DNA of 64,000 nt, taken from assembly GCA_030427405.1 (NCBI GenBank), contig JAUHXK010000009.1, positions 124,001 to 188,000 of the forward strand. The letters are read 5' to 3'. Source of the DNA: Alphaproteobacteria bacterium. Lineage in GTDB: Bacteria > Pseudomonadota > Alphaproteobacteria > Rhodobacterales > Rhodobacteraceae. A model generated the notes under the pieces. It made no database searches. It was not told the origin of the DNA and was given only the letters and a program-made list of their open reading frames with translations. The number at the start of each line of letters is the position of its first letter. The first letter of the stretch is position 1. Position numbers and translations under genes: made by a program. Positions 1 through 9,779 of this stretch are shown here, piece after piece.

Positions 1-916
1 GCGTTGCGGAAAACTCTGAAAACACGTCGTCGGTCAGGGCAGGGTCAATTCCATCCCCGCTGCGGCCACTGGCGGAATGCAGAACCTGGAATAGTTGCGG
101 CACCGACAGGACGATGAAATCGGCGCCCCGTTCGGTCGTGAACTGCTTGGCCCGCAGGATGATGTCCTTGGTCGTGTCGGCCTGTTTCAGCAGTTCTTGC
201 GACGCGGGCGCGGTGAAGAACGCCTTTCTTGGGGTCAGAAGGTACAGGCGCGTATAGGCCGCATCCGTGGCCATGATGATCCGTTTCAGCAGGGTAAGGG
301 AATGCAGATGCGATTTTTTCCCGACGCCGGATTTCACAACCGCCCGAGCATCGCCATGGGCATTGTCCTGACCATTTTCGGTTTCGATGGGCCGGTTTGC
401 AAACAGGTCGTTGGGAAGAAAGGTCAGCACCACAATGTCGGGCTGATAGGTTTCGAATAGCGTTTCCAGGTACAATGCCTGTTGCGAAGTGTCATAGCCG
501 GGAACGCCGGCGTTGATGATTTCGACGTTCTGGTCCTCGTTCTCATAGCGTTTTGCCAGAACTTCCGGCCAGATGTTTTCGAAATGGTTGGCGGCGCCGA
601 AGACAAATGAATCCCCCAACAACAAAACTTTGACGGCGTCCGGGGACGGCAGCAGGGTATCGTCCAGCGCCGCGCTTCTGAAGCCGCGGGCGTTCACGAT
701 ATATTCGACCTCGAATTCCGGCGCAGACAGGACCGCGCGGGTTTTGGGCCGGTTCACATGTCCGGTCACCGGGTTTTTAAGCGCCAGCGTTTCGCCAACA
801 TAATAGGTCGTGTCGACCGATTGCGGTAAAAACAGCCGGACGGAAATCTCGATCACTGCAAGTAGCGAAATTGTAACGGCAAGAACCAATGCGGCGTTTT
901 TTAGAAATTTGTTCAC
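1..916 (-). CDS. SGNH/GDSL-hydrolase-like secreted or membrane-anchored protein (partial, runs off window start)
   Basis: Translated by eye from the minus strand: GTG start MNKFLKNAALVLAVTISLLAVIEISVRLF (signal/TM), then KVLLLGDSFVFGAANHFENIWPEVLAKR (GDS block I) and LPNDLFANRP; open to the window edge, so absent from the ORF track. Confidence 0.75.
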   Translation of the reverse strand, partial: MNKFLKNAALVLAVTISLLAVIEISVRLFLPQSVDTTYYVGETLALKNPVTGHVNRPKTRAVLSAPEFEVEYIVNARGFRSAALDDTLLPSPDAVKVLLLGDSFVFGAANHFENIWPEVLAKRYENEDQNVEIINAGVPGYDTSQQALYLETLFETYQPDIVVLTFLPNDLFANRPIETENGQDNAHGDARAVVKSGVGKKSHLHSLTLLKRIIMATDAAYTRLYLLTPRKAFFTAPASQELLKQADTTKDIILRAKQFTTERGADFIVLSVPQLFQVLHSASGRSGDGIDPALTDDVFSEFSAT

Positions 917-1094
917 GAAAACTATAACCCTTTACATCGAACACCGCACCGAAGCGCCACGGGAAAACCCGCAAAATCCGTGCCAAAACAATGGCTAGCG
1001 ATATTCGATATCCCCCTCGGGATCGAGTTTAGGGGTACCGTATTTTTCAAGTCAAGCGACGGGTTGAAACCTGTCTGCCCGAAAACCCGGTGGA

Positions 1095-1127
1095 CGGAAC
1101 GCCCCGTGCGATCGACAGGGCGTTCCG
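1095..1127 (-). terminator. Stem-loop downstream of livK (10-bp perfect stem CGGAACGCCC/GGGCGTTCCG, no T-run)
   Basis: Inverted repeat just 3' of the livK stop codon. Confidence 0.5.
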
Positions 1128-1131
1128 AATC

Positions 1132-2292
1132 TTATTCTTCGTACACCATTTTCCAGGCCCCGTTTTCGACTACGTTCACATAGACCGAATCCGCGCCCTG
1201 GTGATCATCGGCGCTGAATGTCATGTGGTTTCCGACCAAATCGTCCTGGTAATCCAGTGTCTCCATTGCGGCGATAAAGCTTTCTTGGGTCAGGTCTGGG
1301 CCGGCGGCCTCTAGTGCGCGGACCATCAGCTCGGCAGCCGCATACCCCAGCATCGAGAACCCGACCGGGTCTTCGCCTGTGGCGGCCTTGTATTCTTCGA
1401 TAAAGGCGGCTGGTGCGGGTTCTTCGGCGCGGGCCCACAGGTCTTGCCAGGATGCCGCGGCATAGAACCCTTCGGTCACGCCACCGGGCACCTGCGCCAC
1501 CACGGTCAGAAAGCTGGCCGAGGTGCCCAGGAACTTCATGTCCTCAAGCCCCATTTTCTTGGCTGTCCCCACAACGGTGATGACCTGGCGAACGCCAAGC
1601 GCCATGGTAACGATATCGCAGCCCTCTTCCTTGAGCTTGCTGAGTGATCCGACGAAATCGGTCTCATCGGGTTTATGCGTCGTTTCGGCCGCAAAGGTGA
1701 TCCCCGCGGCCTCGGCCCCGGCGTGGCTGCCTTCCAGGATCTCTTTGCCGAAATCGGTGGGCAGGTACATCGTGCATACGTTTTGCCCGCCAAAGGTCTC
1801 GGCTAGGTACTTCACGCCGACCAGCGACTGGTCGTAATAGCTGCTGAATGAAGTGAACTTGTTGGTCACCGGCTCTTGCAGCATTTGCCGGGCGGCGGAC
1901 AGGGGGGCCACGTTGGGAATGCCCTTGGGGTCCAACAGTTTGAACCCGGCCAGGTTCATCGGCGTGCCCAGCGATTGCAGCATGGCAAAAACCTTGTCGC
2001 GGTTCAGCAGCTTGTTGTAGCCCTGCATCGCCCGCGGCATCTGGTAACCGTTATCCTCGACCACATAGCGGATCTGGCGGCCATGGACGCCGCCATTGGC
2101 GTTTACGCGGTCAAAAAAGACGTTGGCGCCCTTGGTTGCGGGAACCCCGACAGCCGCGAAAATACCACTCAGGTCGTTGACGGAACCGATGACGATTTCG
2201 TCATCCGATACGCCCTGCACATCGGCCAGTGCCACGGTTGCCGTTGCTGTCATCGCGGCAGCTGTCGCCATCCGCTTGAACACGTTCCTCAT
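1132..2292 (-). CDS. ABC transporter substrate-binding protein, branched-chain amino acid (LivK/HAAT) type
   Basis: Signal peptide, then DDEIVIGSVNDLSGIFAAVGVPATKGANVFFDRVNANGGVHGRQI, typical of periplasmic-binding-protein type 1 (Peripla_BP_6). Confidence 0.92.
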   Translation of the reverse strand: MRNVFKRMATAAAMTATATVALADVQGVSDDEIVIGSVNDLSGIFAAVGVPATKGANVFFDRVNANGGVHGRQIRYVVEDNGYQMPRAMQGYNKLLNRDKVFAMLQSLGTPMNLAGFKLLDPKGIPNVAPLSAARQMLQEPVTNKFTSFSSYYDQSLVGVKYLAETFGGQNVCTMYLPTDFGKEILEGSHAGAEAAGITFAAETTHKPDETDFVGSLSKLKEEGCDIVTMALGVRQVITVVGTAKKMGLEDMKFLGTSASFLTVVAQVPGGVTEGFYAAASWQDLWARAEEPAPAAFIEEYKAATGEDPVGFSMLGYAAAELMVRALEAAGPDLTQESFIAAMETLDYQDDLVGNHMTFSADDHQGADSVYVNVVENGAWKMVYEE

Positions 2293-2323
2293 GAGTTCTC
2301 CTCCCTTGGGTGTTTCCCTTTGA

Positions 2324-4210
2324 TTATGTGTACATGTCTTCGATCAGATGCGCGTGTTTCTTTTCCACAAAGCCGCGTTTCAGCTTCATGGTGGCGGTCA
2401 GTTCATCATCCTCGGCGGTCAGCAACACGTCAATCAGGCGGAAATCCTTGATCTGTTCGACGCGGGCAAATTCCTTGTTTACCGCCGCGACCTCTTGGCT
2501 GATCAACTCGCGGATCTGCGGTGCCGCGCAAAGCGAGGCGAAGTTCGAGAACGGGATCTTGCGGTCCTGGGCCAGCTTTTCCACATTTTCCTGGTCGATC
2601 ATGATCAGAGCGGTCAAAAACTTGCGACGATCCCCGATGATGACGGCGTCAGAGATATAGTGGCTGAACTTCAATCGGCTTTCGATTTCCGCAGGGGTGA
2701 TGTTCTTGCCGCCTGCGGTGATAATGATGTCCTTGAGCCGCCCGGTGATCGACACGAACCCGTCTTCGTCCAGGTGGCCCATGTCCCCGGTGCGCAACCA
2801 GCCGTCTGCCGTAAAGGTCTCTGCGGTTTTGGCGTTGTTGCGCCAATAACCCTGGAACACATTCAACCCTTTGATCTGGATTTCTCCGTCCTCTGCAATG
2901 CGCAGATCATTGCCGATGACGGGCTGGCCAATCGTGCCGATCCTGTTGATTTCGGGCGTGTTGAGTGACGCAATCCCCGCGGTTTCGGTCATGCCGAACC
3001 CTTCGACCAGCGGGACGCCGATGGCCCAGTACCACCTGAGCAGCTCGCCCGAGATCGGCGCCGCGCCAGTGCCGCCCCGGCGCAGCCGGTCCATGCCCAG
3101 CATCCGGCGCAGGTTGCGCAGGACCAGCCTGTCCCACAACCAGAACCGCGCCGCGACACCTGCCGGAACCGGTTCGCCGCGATGAATGTACTCGGCCCGC
3201 GCCATCCCCGCCTTTAGCGCCAGACCAAAAGCAGCCCGACCGGCGGGCGTAGCCTCTTGCGCCATAATCAAGACCTGCGAATAGATCTTTTCCCAGACGC
3301 GCGGCACGGCGGTAAAGGTGGTTGGCGAAACCTCTTGCAGGTTGGCGAAAACCGTTTCGGGGCTTTCTGCGAAATTGACGGTGCATTTGCCCGCCAGCGG
3401 GAAATAAATCGACACGTCGCGTTCAAGGATATGGCAAAGGGGCAGGAAACAAAGCTGTTCGTCCGTCTCAAGCGTCGGCAGGGCGCGGGCACCGGATTCG
3501 ATGGCGGCCAGGATGTTTTCGTTACTCAGCATCGCGCCCTTGGGTTGTCCGGTCGTGCCGGATGTATAGATCAGCAGAGCCGTATCCTGGGGCGAAGTCT
3601 TTTCTATTTCGGCTTCGAACAGGTCAGGGTCCCGGGCTTCGGCCTGCTGCCCCAGCGCGTAGAGGTCCGCGATCATCATGCAACGCGGATGGTTCAGGTC
3701 ATGCAGCCCCTCGTCATCCAGAATGATGACCTTCTGCAGCGACGGAAGCGCGTCTTCGACCTCCAGGAACTTGTCCAGCTGTTCTTCGTTCTCGACGATC
3801 AGAAAGCGGCTGTCGCTGTCGGTGACAAGATATTGCAACTGGCTGGCGGAATCGGTGGTGTAGACACCGGAGGTGATCCCGCCGACACATTGGATGCCAA
3901 GGTCGAACCACGCCCATTCCTTGCGGTCTTCGGACAGGATCGAAACAACCTCACCCCGGTTCAGGCCAAGCTGGCGCAACGCAAGGCCGATCCACTTGGC
4001 GTGCTGCCAGTAATCTGCCCATGAAAACGACTTCCATATCCCGAAATCCTTTTCGCGATGCGCGGTCCGCTGTCCCAGGTCGGCGCACCGTTTTTGAAAC
4101 AGCTGGCCGATTGTCATACACCCATCAACCCGCAGCGGCCGCTGACCCGGCGTCGCGTTGAACTGAACGCCGTTGATCGTGATTTGCGGGGGCAGGGGGC
4201 TTGCGTCCAT
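2324..4210 (-). CDS. AMP-dependent synthetase / long-chain acyl-CoA synthetase-like ligase
   Basis: LLIYTSGTTGQPKGAMLS P-loop, GFGMTETAG, GWLRTGDMG, IIITAGGKNITPAEIE; SD GGAGGT before ATG at 4210 (ORF track start 4243 is an alternative). Confidence 0.9.
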   Translation of the reverse strand: MDASPLPPQITINGVQFNATPGQRPLRVDGCMTIGQLFQKRCADLGQRTAHREKDFGIWKSFSWADYWQHAKWIGLALRQLGLNRGEVVSILSEDRKEWAWFDLGIQCVGGITSGVYTTDSASQLQYLVTDSDSRFLIVENEEQLDKFLEVEDALPSLQKVIILDDEGLHDLNHPRCMMIADLYALGQQAEARDPDLFEAEIEKTSPQDTALLIYTSGTTGQPKGAMLSNENILAAIESGARALPTLETDEQLCFLPLCHILERDVSIYFPLAGKCTVNFAESPETVFANLQEVSPTTFTAVPRVWEKIYSQVLIMAQEATPAGRAAFGLALKAGMARAEYIHRGEPVPAGVAARFWLWDRLVLRNLRRMLGMDRLRRGGTGAAPISGELLRWYWAIGVPLVEGFGMTETAGIASLNTPEINRIGTIGQPVIGNDLRIAEDGEIQIKGLNVFQGYWRNNAKTAETFTADGWLRTGDMGHLDEDGFVSITGRLKDIIITAGGKNITPAEIESRLKFSHYISDAVIIGDRRKFLTALIMIDQENVEKLAQDRKIPFSNFASLCAAPQIRELISQEVAAVNKEFARVEQIKDFRLIDVLLTAEDDELTATMKLKRGFVEKKHAHLIEDMYT

Positions 4211-4215
4211 CTGGG

Positions 4216-4989
4216 TCACCTCCACGTCTTTTTGCGTTTCCACCGGCGGTTTTCACGCGCGCCTTCTTCCTTGACGCCAAGATAGAAGTTCTGGATGTCT
4301 TCGGATTGCATCAGGTCGCTGGCTTCTCCGTCCATGACGATGCGGCCGATTTCCATGACATAGCCGTGATGGGCAAGCTCCAGCGCCGCGTTTGCATTTT
4401 GCTCGACCAGCATCATCGTCATGTTCTGTTCTTCATTGAGCCGCTTGAGAATGCCAAAGATTTCCTGAACCAGCAGCGGCGACAAACCCAGCGAGGGTTC
4501 ATCCAGCAGCATGATCTTTGGGTTGGCCATCAGCCCCCGGCCAATGGCCAGCATTTGCTGTTGCCCACCCGACAGGGTGCCCGCTTCTTGGTTGCGCCGT
4601 TCCTTCAGAACCGGGAAATAGCTGAAGACCAGCTCGCGGTCGTGGTCGAATTGGGCCTTGTCGGTCAGGGTATACGCACCCAGGCTGAGGTTTTCGTCGA
4701 CGGTCATCAGGGGAAACACCTCGCGCCCCTCGGGCACGTGGACGATGCCGCGCTGGACAACCTTATGCGGTTCCGAGCCCTGTATCTGCGCCCCGTCAAA
4801 TGTGATGGTGCCCTTTTCCGGGTCCATCACCCCCGAGACGGTTTTCATAAGCGTCGTCTTGCCCGCACCATTGGCGCCAAGGATTGAAACGATCTGACCG
4901 GGGTGCACATCCAGCGACACACCACGAATAGCCATGATTGGGCCGTAGAAGCTTTCGATATTGCGGATTTTCAGGATCGGCTCGCTCAT
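4216..4989 (-). CDS. livF: ABC transporter ATP-binding protein, LivF type
   Basis: GANGAGKTTLMKTVSG Walker A, LSGGQQQMLAIGRGLM signature, LLDEPSLGLSP Walker B. Confidence 0.92.
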   Translation of the reverse strand: MSEPILKIRNIESFYGPIMAIRGVSLDVHPGQIVSILGANGAGKTTLMKTVSGVMDPEKGTITFDGAQIQGSEPHKVVQRGIVHVPEGREVFPLMTVDENLSLGAYTLTDKAQFDHDRELVFSYFPVLKERRNQEAGTLSGGQQQMLAIGRGLMANPKIMLLDEPSLGLSPLLVQEIFGILKRLNEEQNMTMMLVEQNANAALELAHHGYVMEIGRIVMDGEASDLMQSEDIQNFYLGVKEEGARENRRWKRKKTWR

Positions 4990-5750
4990 GAGGCTTTCCC
5001 CAGATACGCCTCGACAACAGCGGGGTGCGATTGCACCTGCGCGGGGCTGCCCAATGCCAGCATCGCGCCATCCGCCATGGCCAGTACCCTGTCCGAGACA
5101 CCGGACACCAGGCCCATATCGTGTTCCACCATCAGCACCGTGATGCCCATTTGGCGGCGAATATCGTCGATCCACCAGCGCATGTCGGTGGTTTCCTCGA
5201 CCGACAGGCCCGACGCGGGTTCGTCAAGCAACAGCAGCTTGGGGTCAGTGGCCAGGGCGCGGGCCACCTCGACAACCTTGCGAACACCGTATGGCAGGCC
5301 CGAGATCAGCTTGTCGCGAAAGGCCTGCAAGTCCAGAAAGTCGATGATTTCTTCGACCTTCTCGCGGTTCTCGATCTCTTGGCGGCGCGCGGACGGGGCA
5401 AATAGCAACTCGGAAACCAGGTTGGTGCGGCGGTGCCGATGGCGGCCAACCAGCAGGTTTTGAAGAACGGTCGCATGCTCGAACAGCTCGATATTCTGGA
5501 ATGTGCGCGCCACGCCAAAGGCGGCCACCCCAGACGGTTTCACCTTCAGCAGGTCGTGACCGTCGAACCGGATCGCGCCAGCATGGGGCGTGTAGAACCG
5601 CGAGATCAGGTTGAACACGGTCGACTTGCCCGCCCCGTTGGGGCCGACAATGGCAAAGACTTCGCCTTCGTGAACCTCGAACGAAAGATCATTGACCGCC
5701 GTCAGGCCTCCGAATTTCAGCGTGACGTTTTCAAAGGCAAGCAAGCTCAT
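4986..5750 (-). CDS. livG: ABC transporter ATP-binding protein, LivG type
   Basis: MSLLAFENVTLKFGGLTAVNDLSF, GPNGAGKSTVFNLISRFY, LLLLDEPASGLS; stop overlaps livF start. Confidence 0.92.
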   Translation of the reverse strand: MSLLAFENVTLKFGGLTAVNDLSFEVHEGEVFAIVGPNGAGKSTVFNLISRFYTPHAGAIRFDGHDLLKVKPSGVAAFGVARTFQNIELFEHATVLQNLLVGRHRHRRTNLVSELLFAPSARRQEIENREKVEEIIDFLDLQAFRDKLISGLPYGVRKVVEVARALATDPKLLLLDEPASGLSVEETTDMRWWIDDIRRQMGITVLMVEHDMGLVSGVSDRVLAMADGAMLALGSPAQVQSHPAVVEAYLGKAS

Positions 5751-6844
5751 CTCAGGCGCTCCGTCCGCAGATAAGATTTCTGCCGTTTGAACATGTCCTT
5801 GCGATAAAATGGGAACAGTTCGAACCATGTCCGGATCTTCAGCCAGCGTCCGTACAGGCCCATCGGCTCGAACAGGATGAAGGCGATCAGGATCATTCCG
5901 AATATGCCGAATTCCAACCCCGGAATGGCCACGGTGCTGCCTCCGAATGCGGCGCCGACATATTCCTTGGCGATCGACAGGAACTGAGGCAGAAACCCGA
6001 TGACGATCGCGCCAAGAAACGCGCCGTGGATCGACCCCAGCCCGCCGATGACGATCATCATCAGCAGTTGGATGGATATGACGACGCTGAAGGTTTCGTT
6101 GTTGAAGGCCCCTGCATAAAGGCCCATCAGCGCACCGGCCCAACCGGTGACGGCACAGGACAGCGCGAACGAGATCATCTTGGTGCGGGCAATGTCCACG
6201 CCCATCGCCTGTGCCGAGACCTCGGAATCGCGCACTGCGATAAAGCTGCGGCCCAGTGGCGCGCGCAGCAGGTTGATATAGCCCAGCGTCACCAAAATGG
6301 CGGCGCCCAGCACCAGCCAAAAAAACTGTTCCGGCGTGGCCCAGCGGTCGACTAGATGGCCAAAGATTTCAACGCCGCCCATGTATTTGCCAGCAACACC
6401 GCCGGTCAGCGGTTCGGCCAGCACGATGATGTCATCCATCAAAATCGAAAGCGCCAGCGTAAAAATGGCCAGATAGATGCCGTGCAGGCGCAAGGCGGGA
6501 ATGGCGACGGTCACACCGGCAATGCCTGTCAGGACCCCGCTCAGGGGGAAGGCCACCAGGAACGGCACGCCATTTTCGATCAGGATGACATTGGCATAGC
6601 AGCCAAAGGCCAGAAACGCGGCGTGGCCCAGGCTGGCCTGGCCGGTATGCCCGGTTAGGATCATCAGGCCCAGCCCGGCGATGGCCCAGATCAGGACGTT
6701 GGTCAATTCGCCCAGATAGAACGCATCCAGCCACCACGGTGCCGCCGCAACGAGGGCGATCAGAGCCAGGTACAGACACAGCTGATACCTGTCCTTCCAT
6801 GGCCGAATATCCTGCATGTAGTTGGTTTTGAAAACTATTCGCAT
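5747..6844 (-). CDS. livM: Branched-chain amino acid-type ABC transporter permease, LivM type
   Basis: Polytopic; LGLMILTGHTGQASLGHAAFLAFG and IGGLGSIHGAFLGAIVIGFLPQ motifs. Confidence 0.9.
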   Translation of the reverse strand: MRIVFKTNYMQDIRPWKDRYQLCLYLALIALVAAAPWWLDAFYLGELTNVLIWAIAGLGLMILTGHTGQASLGHAAFLAFGCYANVILIENGVPFLVAFPLSGVLTGIAGVTVAIPALRLHGIYLAIFTLALSILMDDIIVLAEPLTGGVAGKYMGGVEIFGHLVDRWATPEQFFWLVLGAAILVTLGYINLLRAPLGRSFIAVRDSEVSAQAMGVDIARTKMISFALSCAVTGWAGALMGLYAGAFNNETFSVVISIQLLMMIVIGGLGSIHGAFLGAIVIGFLPQFLSIAKEYVGAAFGGSTVAIPGLEFGIFGMILIAFILFEPMGLYGRWLKIRTWFELFPFYRKDMFKRQKSYLRTERLR

Positions 6845-6849
6845 GGAAA

Positions 6850-7725
6850 TCAGACCTTCTTGACCCGTACCTGGCTAAACAGCCCGTGGGGCCGGAAAAT
6901 CAGCACCGCCAGCAACAGCGCATACGGGGCGATCTGGCTGTATCCGGCGGCGATGTACCGGCTGGCAAAGGGTTCGATGACGCCAACGATCAACCCTCCG
7001 GCCAGGGCGCCGGGCAGGCTGCCAAAGCCGCCGATGACGGCCGCGGCAAAAGCCTTGATGCCCATCAGCCCCGTTGTGGGGTCAACCGATCCCTTGGCCG
7101 CAAAAAGGATACCGGCAATTCCGGCCACCACGCCTGCCAGTGCCCAGATGAACCCCTGAACCCGTTTGACGGGTATTCCCATGTAATAGGCCGCCAGTTG
7201 GTTCTGCGATGCGCCCTGCATCGCCAGGCCAAGCTTGGTGCGGCTGAAGAAAACATACAGCCCCCAGGTCAGCAGGACCGTCACCACGATGACGGCAACA
7301 TCCTCCATCCCCAGAACCAGCCCGCCAAGACGGACTTCCTTACCGGCCAGAGGGCTTTGCAGGGTCTGCGGCTCGTGGCCCCAAATCAGCCCGGCGGCAA
7401 AACGGATCACGAACCCCAGGGCGATGGTCAGGATCACGACGGCAGTCTGGCTTTCTCCGAACAGGCGACGGATGATCAGCCGGTCAACGAGATAGCCAAG
7501 CGCCCCCATGATCCCCAGCGACACCGGCAGCGCAATCCAGAAGGGCAGGCCCATATATTCGGTGTTCGTCAGCCCGATGGTGACAAAGGCCCCCAGCATC
7601 ATGAAATCGCCCTGGGCAAAATTCACCGCCTCTGTGGCCTTGTAGATCAGAACGAACCCCAGGGCGATCAGGCCATAGACACAGCCATTCGCCAGCCCGC
7701 TGATCAGCAGCTGCGCATTGTCCAA
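6850..7725 (-). CDS. livH: Branched-chain amino acid-type ABC transporter permease, LivH type
   Basis: LISGLANGCVYGLIALGFVLIYKATEAVNFAQGDFMMLGAF; IGGFGSLPGALAGGLIVGVIE. Confidence 0.92.
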   Translation of the reverse strand: MDNAQLLISGLANGCVYGLIALGFVLIYKATEAVNFAQGDFMMLGAFVTIGLTNTEYMGLPFWIALPVSLGIMGALGYLVDRLIIRRLFGESQTAVVILTIALGFVIRFAAGLIWGHEPQTLQSPLAGKEVRLGGLVLGMEDVAVIVVTVLLTWGLYVFFSRTKLGLAMQGASQNQLAAYYMGIPVKRVQGFIWALAGVVAGIAGILFAAKGSVDPTTGLMGIKAFAAAVIGGFGSLPGALAGGLIVGVIEPFASRYIAAGYSQIAPYALLLAVLIFRPHGLFSQVRVKKV

Positions 7726-7797
7726 ACTGTCCTCCCTATACCGGTTGCGCCGGTATTGTTCCCAACGGGCCTTCGATTTGCCCGCCGTTTGGACCTA

Positions 7798-8826
7798 CTA
7801 TGGCGTGATAATGACTTTGCCGTCACTCTTTTTTAGTGCATCGGCAAGATTTGGCACCACATCTGTAAGCGTAAGCCGTTCAGAAACATCCGTTTTCCAA
7901 CGGCCGTCGGCGAACCGGGCCTGAACTTCGGCAACGACGCCCATCTGGTCTTCGGGAGCAGTCGACATCATCCATTGAGTCAGCCAGAACCCTTCGATGC
8001 GCTTGTTCATAAAAATCAACTGGCCCATCTGGGTCAACTTGGGCAACTCGGTGCTGAGCTTGCCATAGCATACCCAGCGCGCACCGTTGGGCATGTTGCA
8101 AAAGACCTGTTCGCATTGCTGATCGGCGACAGCATCCAGGAAGACCCGCGGTTTGAGGTCGGCGCTGATGGCGGCGAATCTTTCGGTCATTTCGGCATCA
8201 CCGGTTACCAGAACCTCGGCCGCGCCCGCATCGCGGATCATATCGGCAGCTTCGGCGCGCCGGATCAGGGCGATGGGCTTCAACCCCAGATCGCGCCCCA
8301 GGCTGCACATCAGCTTGCCCAGCTGGCTGGTTGCCGCAGACACGACAAACGAGTCGCCCGCCTTGCGCGCGATATCGACCATGGCCATAGCGGTCATCGG
8401 GTTGACGATCTGCGCGGCACCATCCTCGTCCGAGATATCGGGGCGCAGCGGGATACACATCTGGGCCTGGGTTACCACATATTCCGCCCAGGCGCCGGAC
8501 CCGGCGGCGACAAAGGCGACCCGCAGGCCTTGCAAGGCTTCGGCTCCCGGTCCGGTTGCGATCACGTCGCCGCATCCTTCGAACCCGGCAGGGCTGCCTT
8601 TGACGCGCGGCTGGCCATACTCGCCTTTAATGAAATGAATATCCGACGGGTTGACCGAGGCCGCGCGCAGCTTGATCAGGACCTGACCCGCGCCCGGCGC
8701 CGAAACCGGCAAGGTCGCGTTTTCCAGCCAATCTGCGGCATCCGCGATCACCGGGCCGGTTGCGGTCCCCGAATACCCGTCATGGGACTGAATGACGGCA
8801 AACATCGAGCTGGGCAGGTCGGACAT
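7798..8826 (-). CDS. MDR-family (quinone oxidoreductase/alcohol dehydrogenase-like) NAD(P)-binding oxidoreductase
   Basis: LIKLRAASVNPSDIHFIKGEYG, GFEGCGDVIATG; chosen start MSDLPSSMFAVIQ. Confidence 0.82.
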   Translation of the reverse strand: MSDLPSSMFAVIQSHDGYSGTATGPVIADAADWLENATLPVSAPGAGQVLIKLRAASVNPSDIHFIKGEYGQPRVKGSPAGFEGCGDVIATGPGAEALQGLRVAFVAAGSGAWAEYVVTQAQMCIPLRPDISDEDGAAQIVNPMTAMAMVDIARKAGDSFVVSAATSQLGKLMCSLGRDLGLKPIALIRRAEAADMIRDAGAAEVLVTGDAEMTERFAAISADLKPRVFLDAVADQQCEQVFCNMPNGARWVCYGKLSTELPKLTQMGQLIFMNKRIEGFWLTQWMMSTAPEDQMGVVAEVQARFADGRWKTDVSERLTLTDVVPNLADALKKSDGKVIITP

Positions 8827-8914
8827 GTGAAATTTCCTTGTTTTGAACGGGTTGGCGTCCGGATTTCGCGTGTTCTTCGCAGCGGTCTTTGACGTGTCAA
8901 ACCGGGCAGGCAGC

Positions 8915-8957
8915 AAAAAGGGGCGCTGTTGGCCCAAGCCAAACAAAAGCGCCCCTT
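8915..8957 (-). terminator. Rho-independent terminator for the Ala-rich protein gene
   Basis: AAGGGGCGC...GCGCCCCTT stem followed on the minus strand by TTTTT. Confidence 0.7.
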
Positions 8958-9046
8958 GCCGTCAATTCATCTGTCACCTGACGTGACGGAAAACCCCCTG
9001 TGTCTGCGGTATGCGGGGCCCGCCCAAACGGCAGGCCCGACCGGTA

Positions 9047-9568
9047 TCATTGCTGGGTCAGCAACGCCTGCAGCTCTTGCAGCTTTTCGGCAATCGTTTC
9101 GGGCGAGGCCTTGATTTCTTCAAGGATCGCAAGGGCCTGATCCTTGAGCCCCTGGGCCAGATCACTGTCCTGAACCGATGCGACCATCTTGTCAAAATCG
9201 AACTGTTCGGCGCTCAGCATGCCGTCCTGGACCCAGGAATTGAACAGCTCCTGTCCCTGACCGGCGAGCGCGGCAACCTGTTCGCCCGCCTGGTCGGCCA
9301 GGTCGGACGCGGCCTCACCGGCCTGCTGGGCGGTTTCGGTTGCCTGATCCGCCAGGTCCGAGGCCGCTTGTCCGGCTTGTTCGGTGGCGTCTGTCAGGGC
9401 ATCGCTGGCGGCATCCTGCGCGGCCGAGGCTGCTTCGCTTGCGGCTTCTCCTGCCTCTTCAGCGGCGGATTGAAGCTGTTCGACGGGCGTTTGTTCCGGT
9501 TTGGCCAGAAAGAAATAAGCACCGGCACCAATAGCTGCGATGATGACGATATATATAAGGCGGGACAT
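9047..9568 (-). CDS. N-terminally membrane-anchored Ala-rich amphipathic-helix repeat protein
   Basis: MSRLIYIVIIAAIGAGAYFFLAKP TM anchor, then repeats such as AGQAASDLADQATETAQQAGEAASDLADQAGEQ. Confidence 0.75.
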   Translation of the reverse strand: MSRLIYIVIIAAIGAGAYFFLAKPEQTPVEQLQSAAEEAGEAASEAASAAQDAASDALTDATEQAGQAASDLADQATETAQQAGEAASDLADQAGEQVAALAGQGQELFNSWVQDGMLSAEQFDFDKMVASVQDSDLAQGLKDQALAILEEIKASPETIAEKLQELQALLTQQ

Positions 9569-9779
9569 GATGATCTCCTTTGAACTATGCGCCGCAGAGA
9601 TGCTGAAAAACTACCTGGGATCAAAGGGGAAAACCCGGAAATATTCGGCATGGTGCGGGGATAGGCCGTGCTGCGCTGATCGGGCGTGTCGGCGGTGGCG
9701 ATAACACGCCGCATGCACCGGTCGTGCGCCAGAAATCTGTTGCGTTGGGAAACTGTGCCTGGACCCCGATTTGGGGTAG

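Noticed and set aside
95-803. Plus-strand ORFs at the window start (e.g. 95-460, 573-803)
   Set aside because: They are antisense to the partial SGNH-hydrolase frame that has clear GDS motifs on the minus strand; composition is typical of GC-rich shadow ORFs
1876-7836. Many long opposite-strand ORFs (e.g. 3257-4024, 6886-7836)
   Set aside because: Shadow ORFs over well-supported Liv and ligase genes, with low-complexity His/Gln/Arg-rich translations and no domain signal
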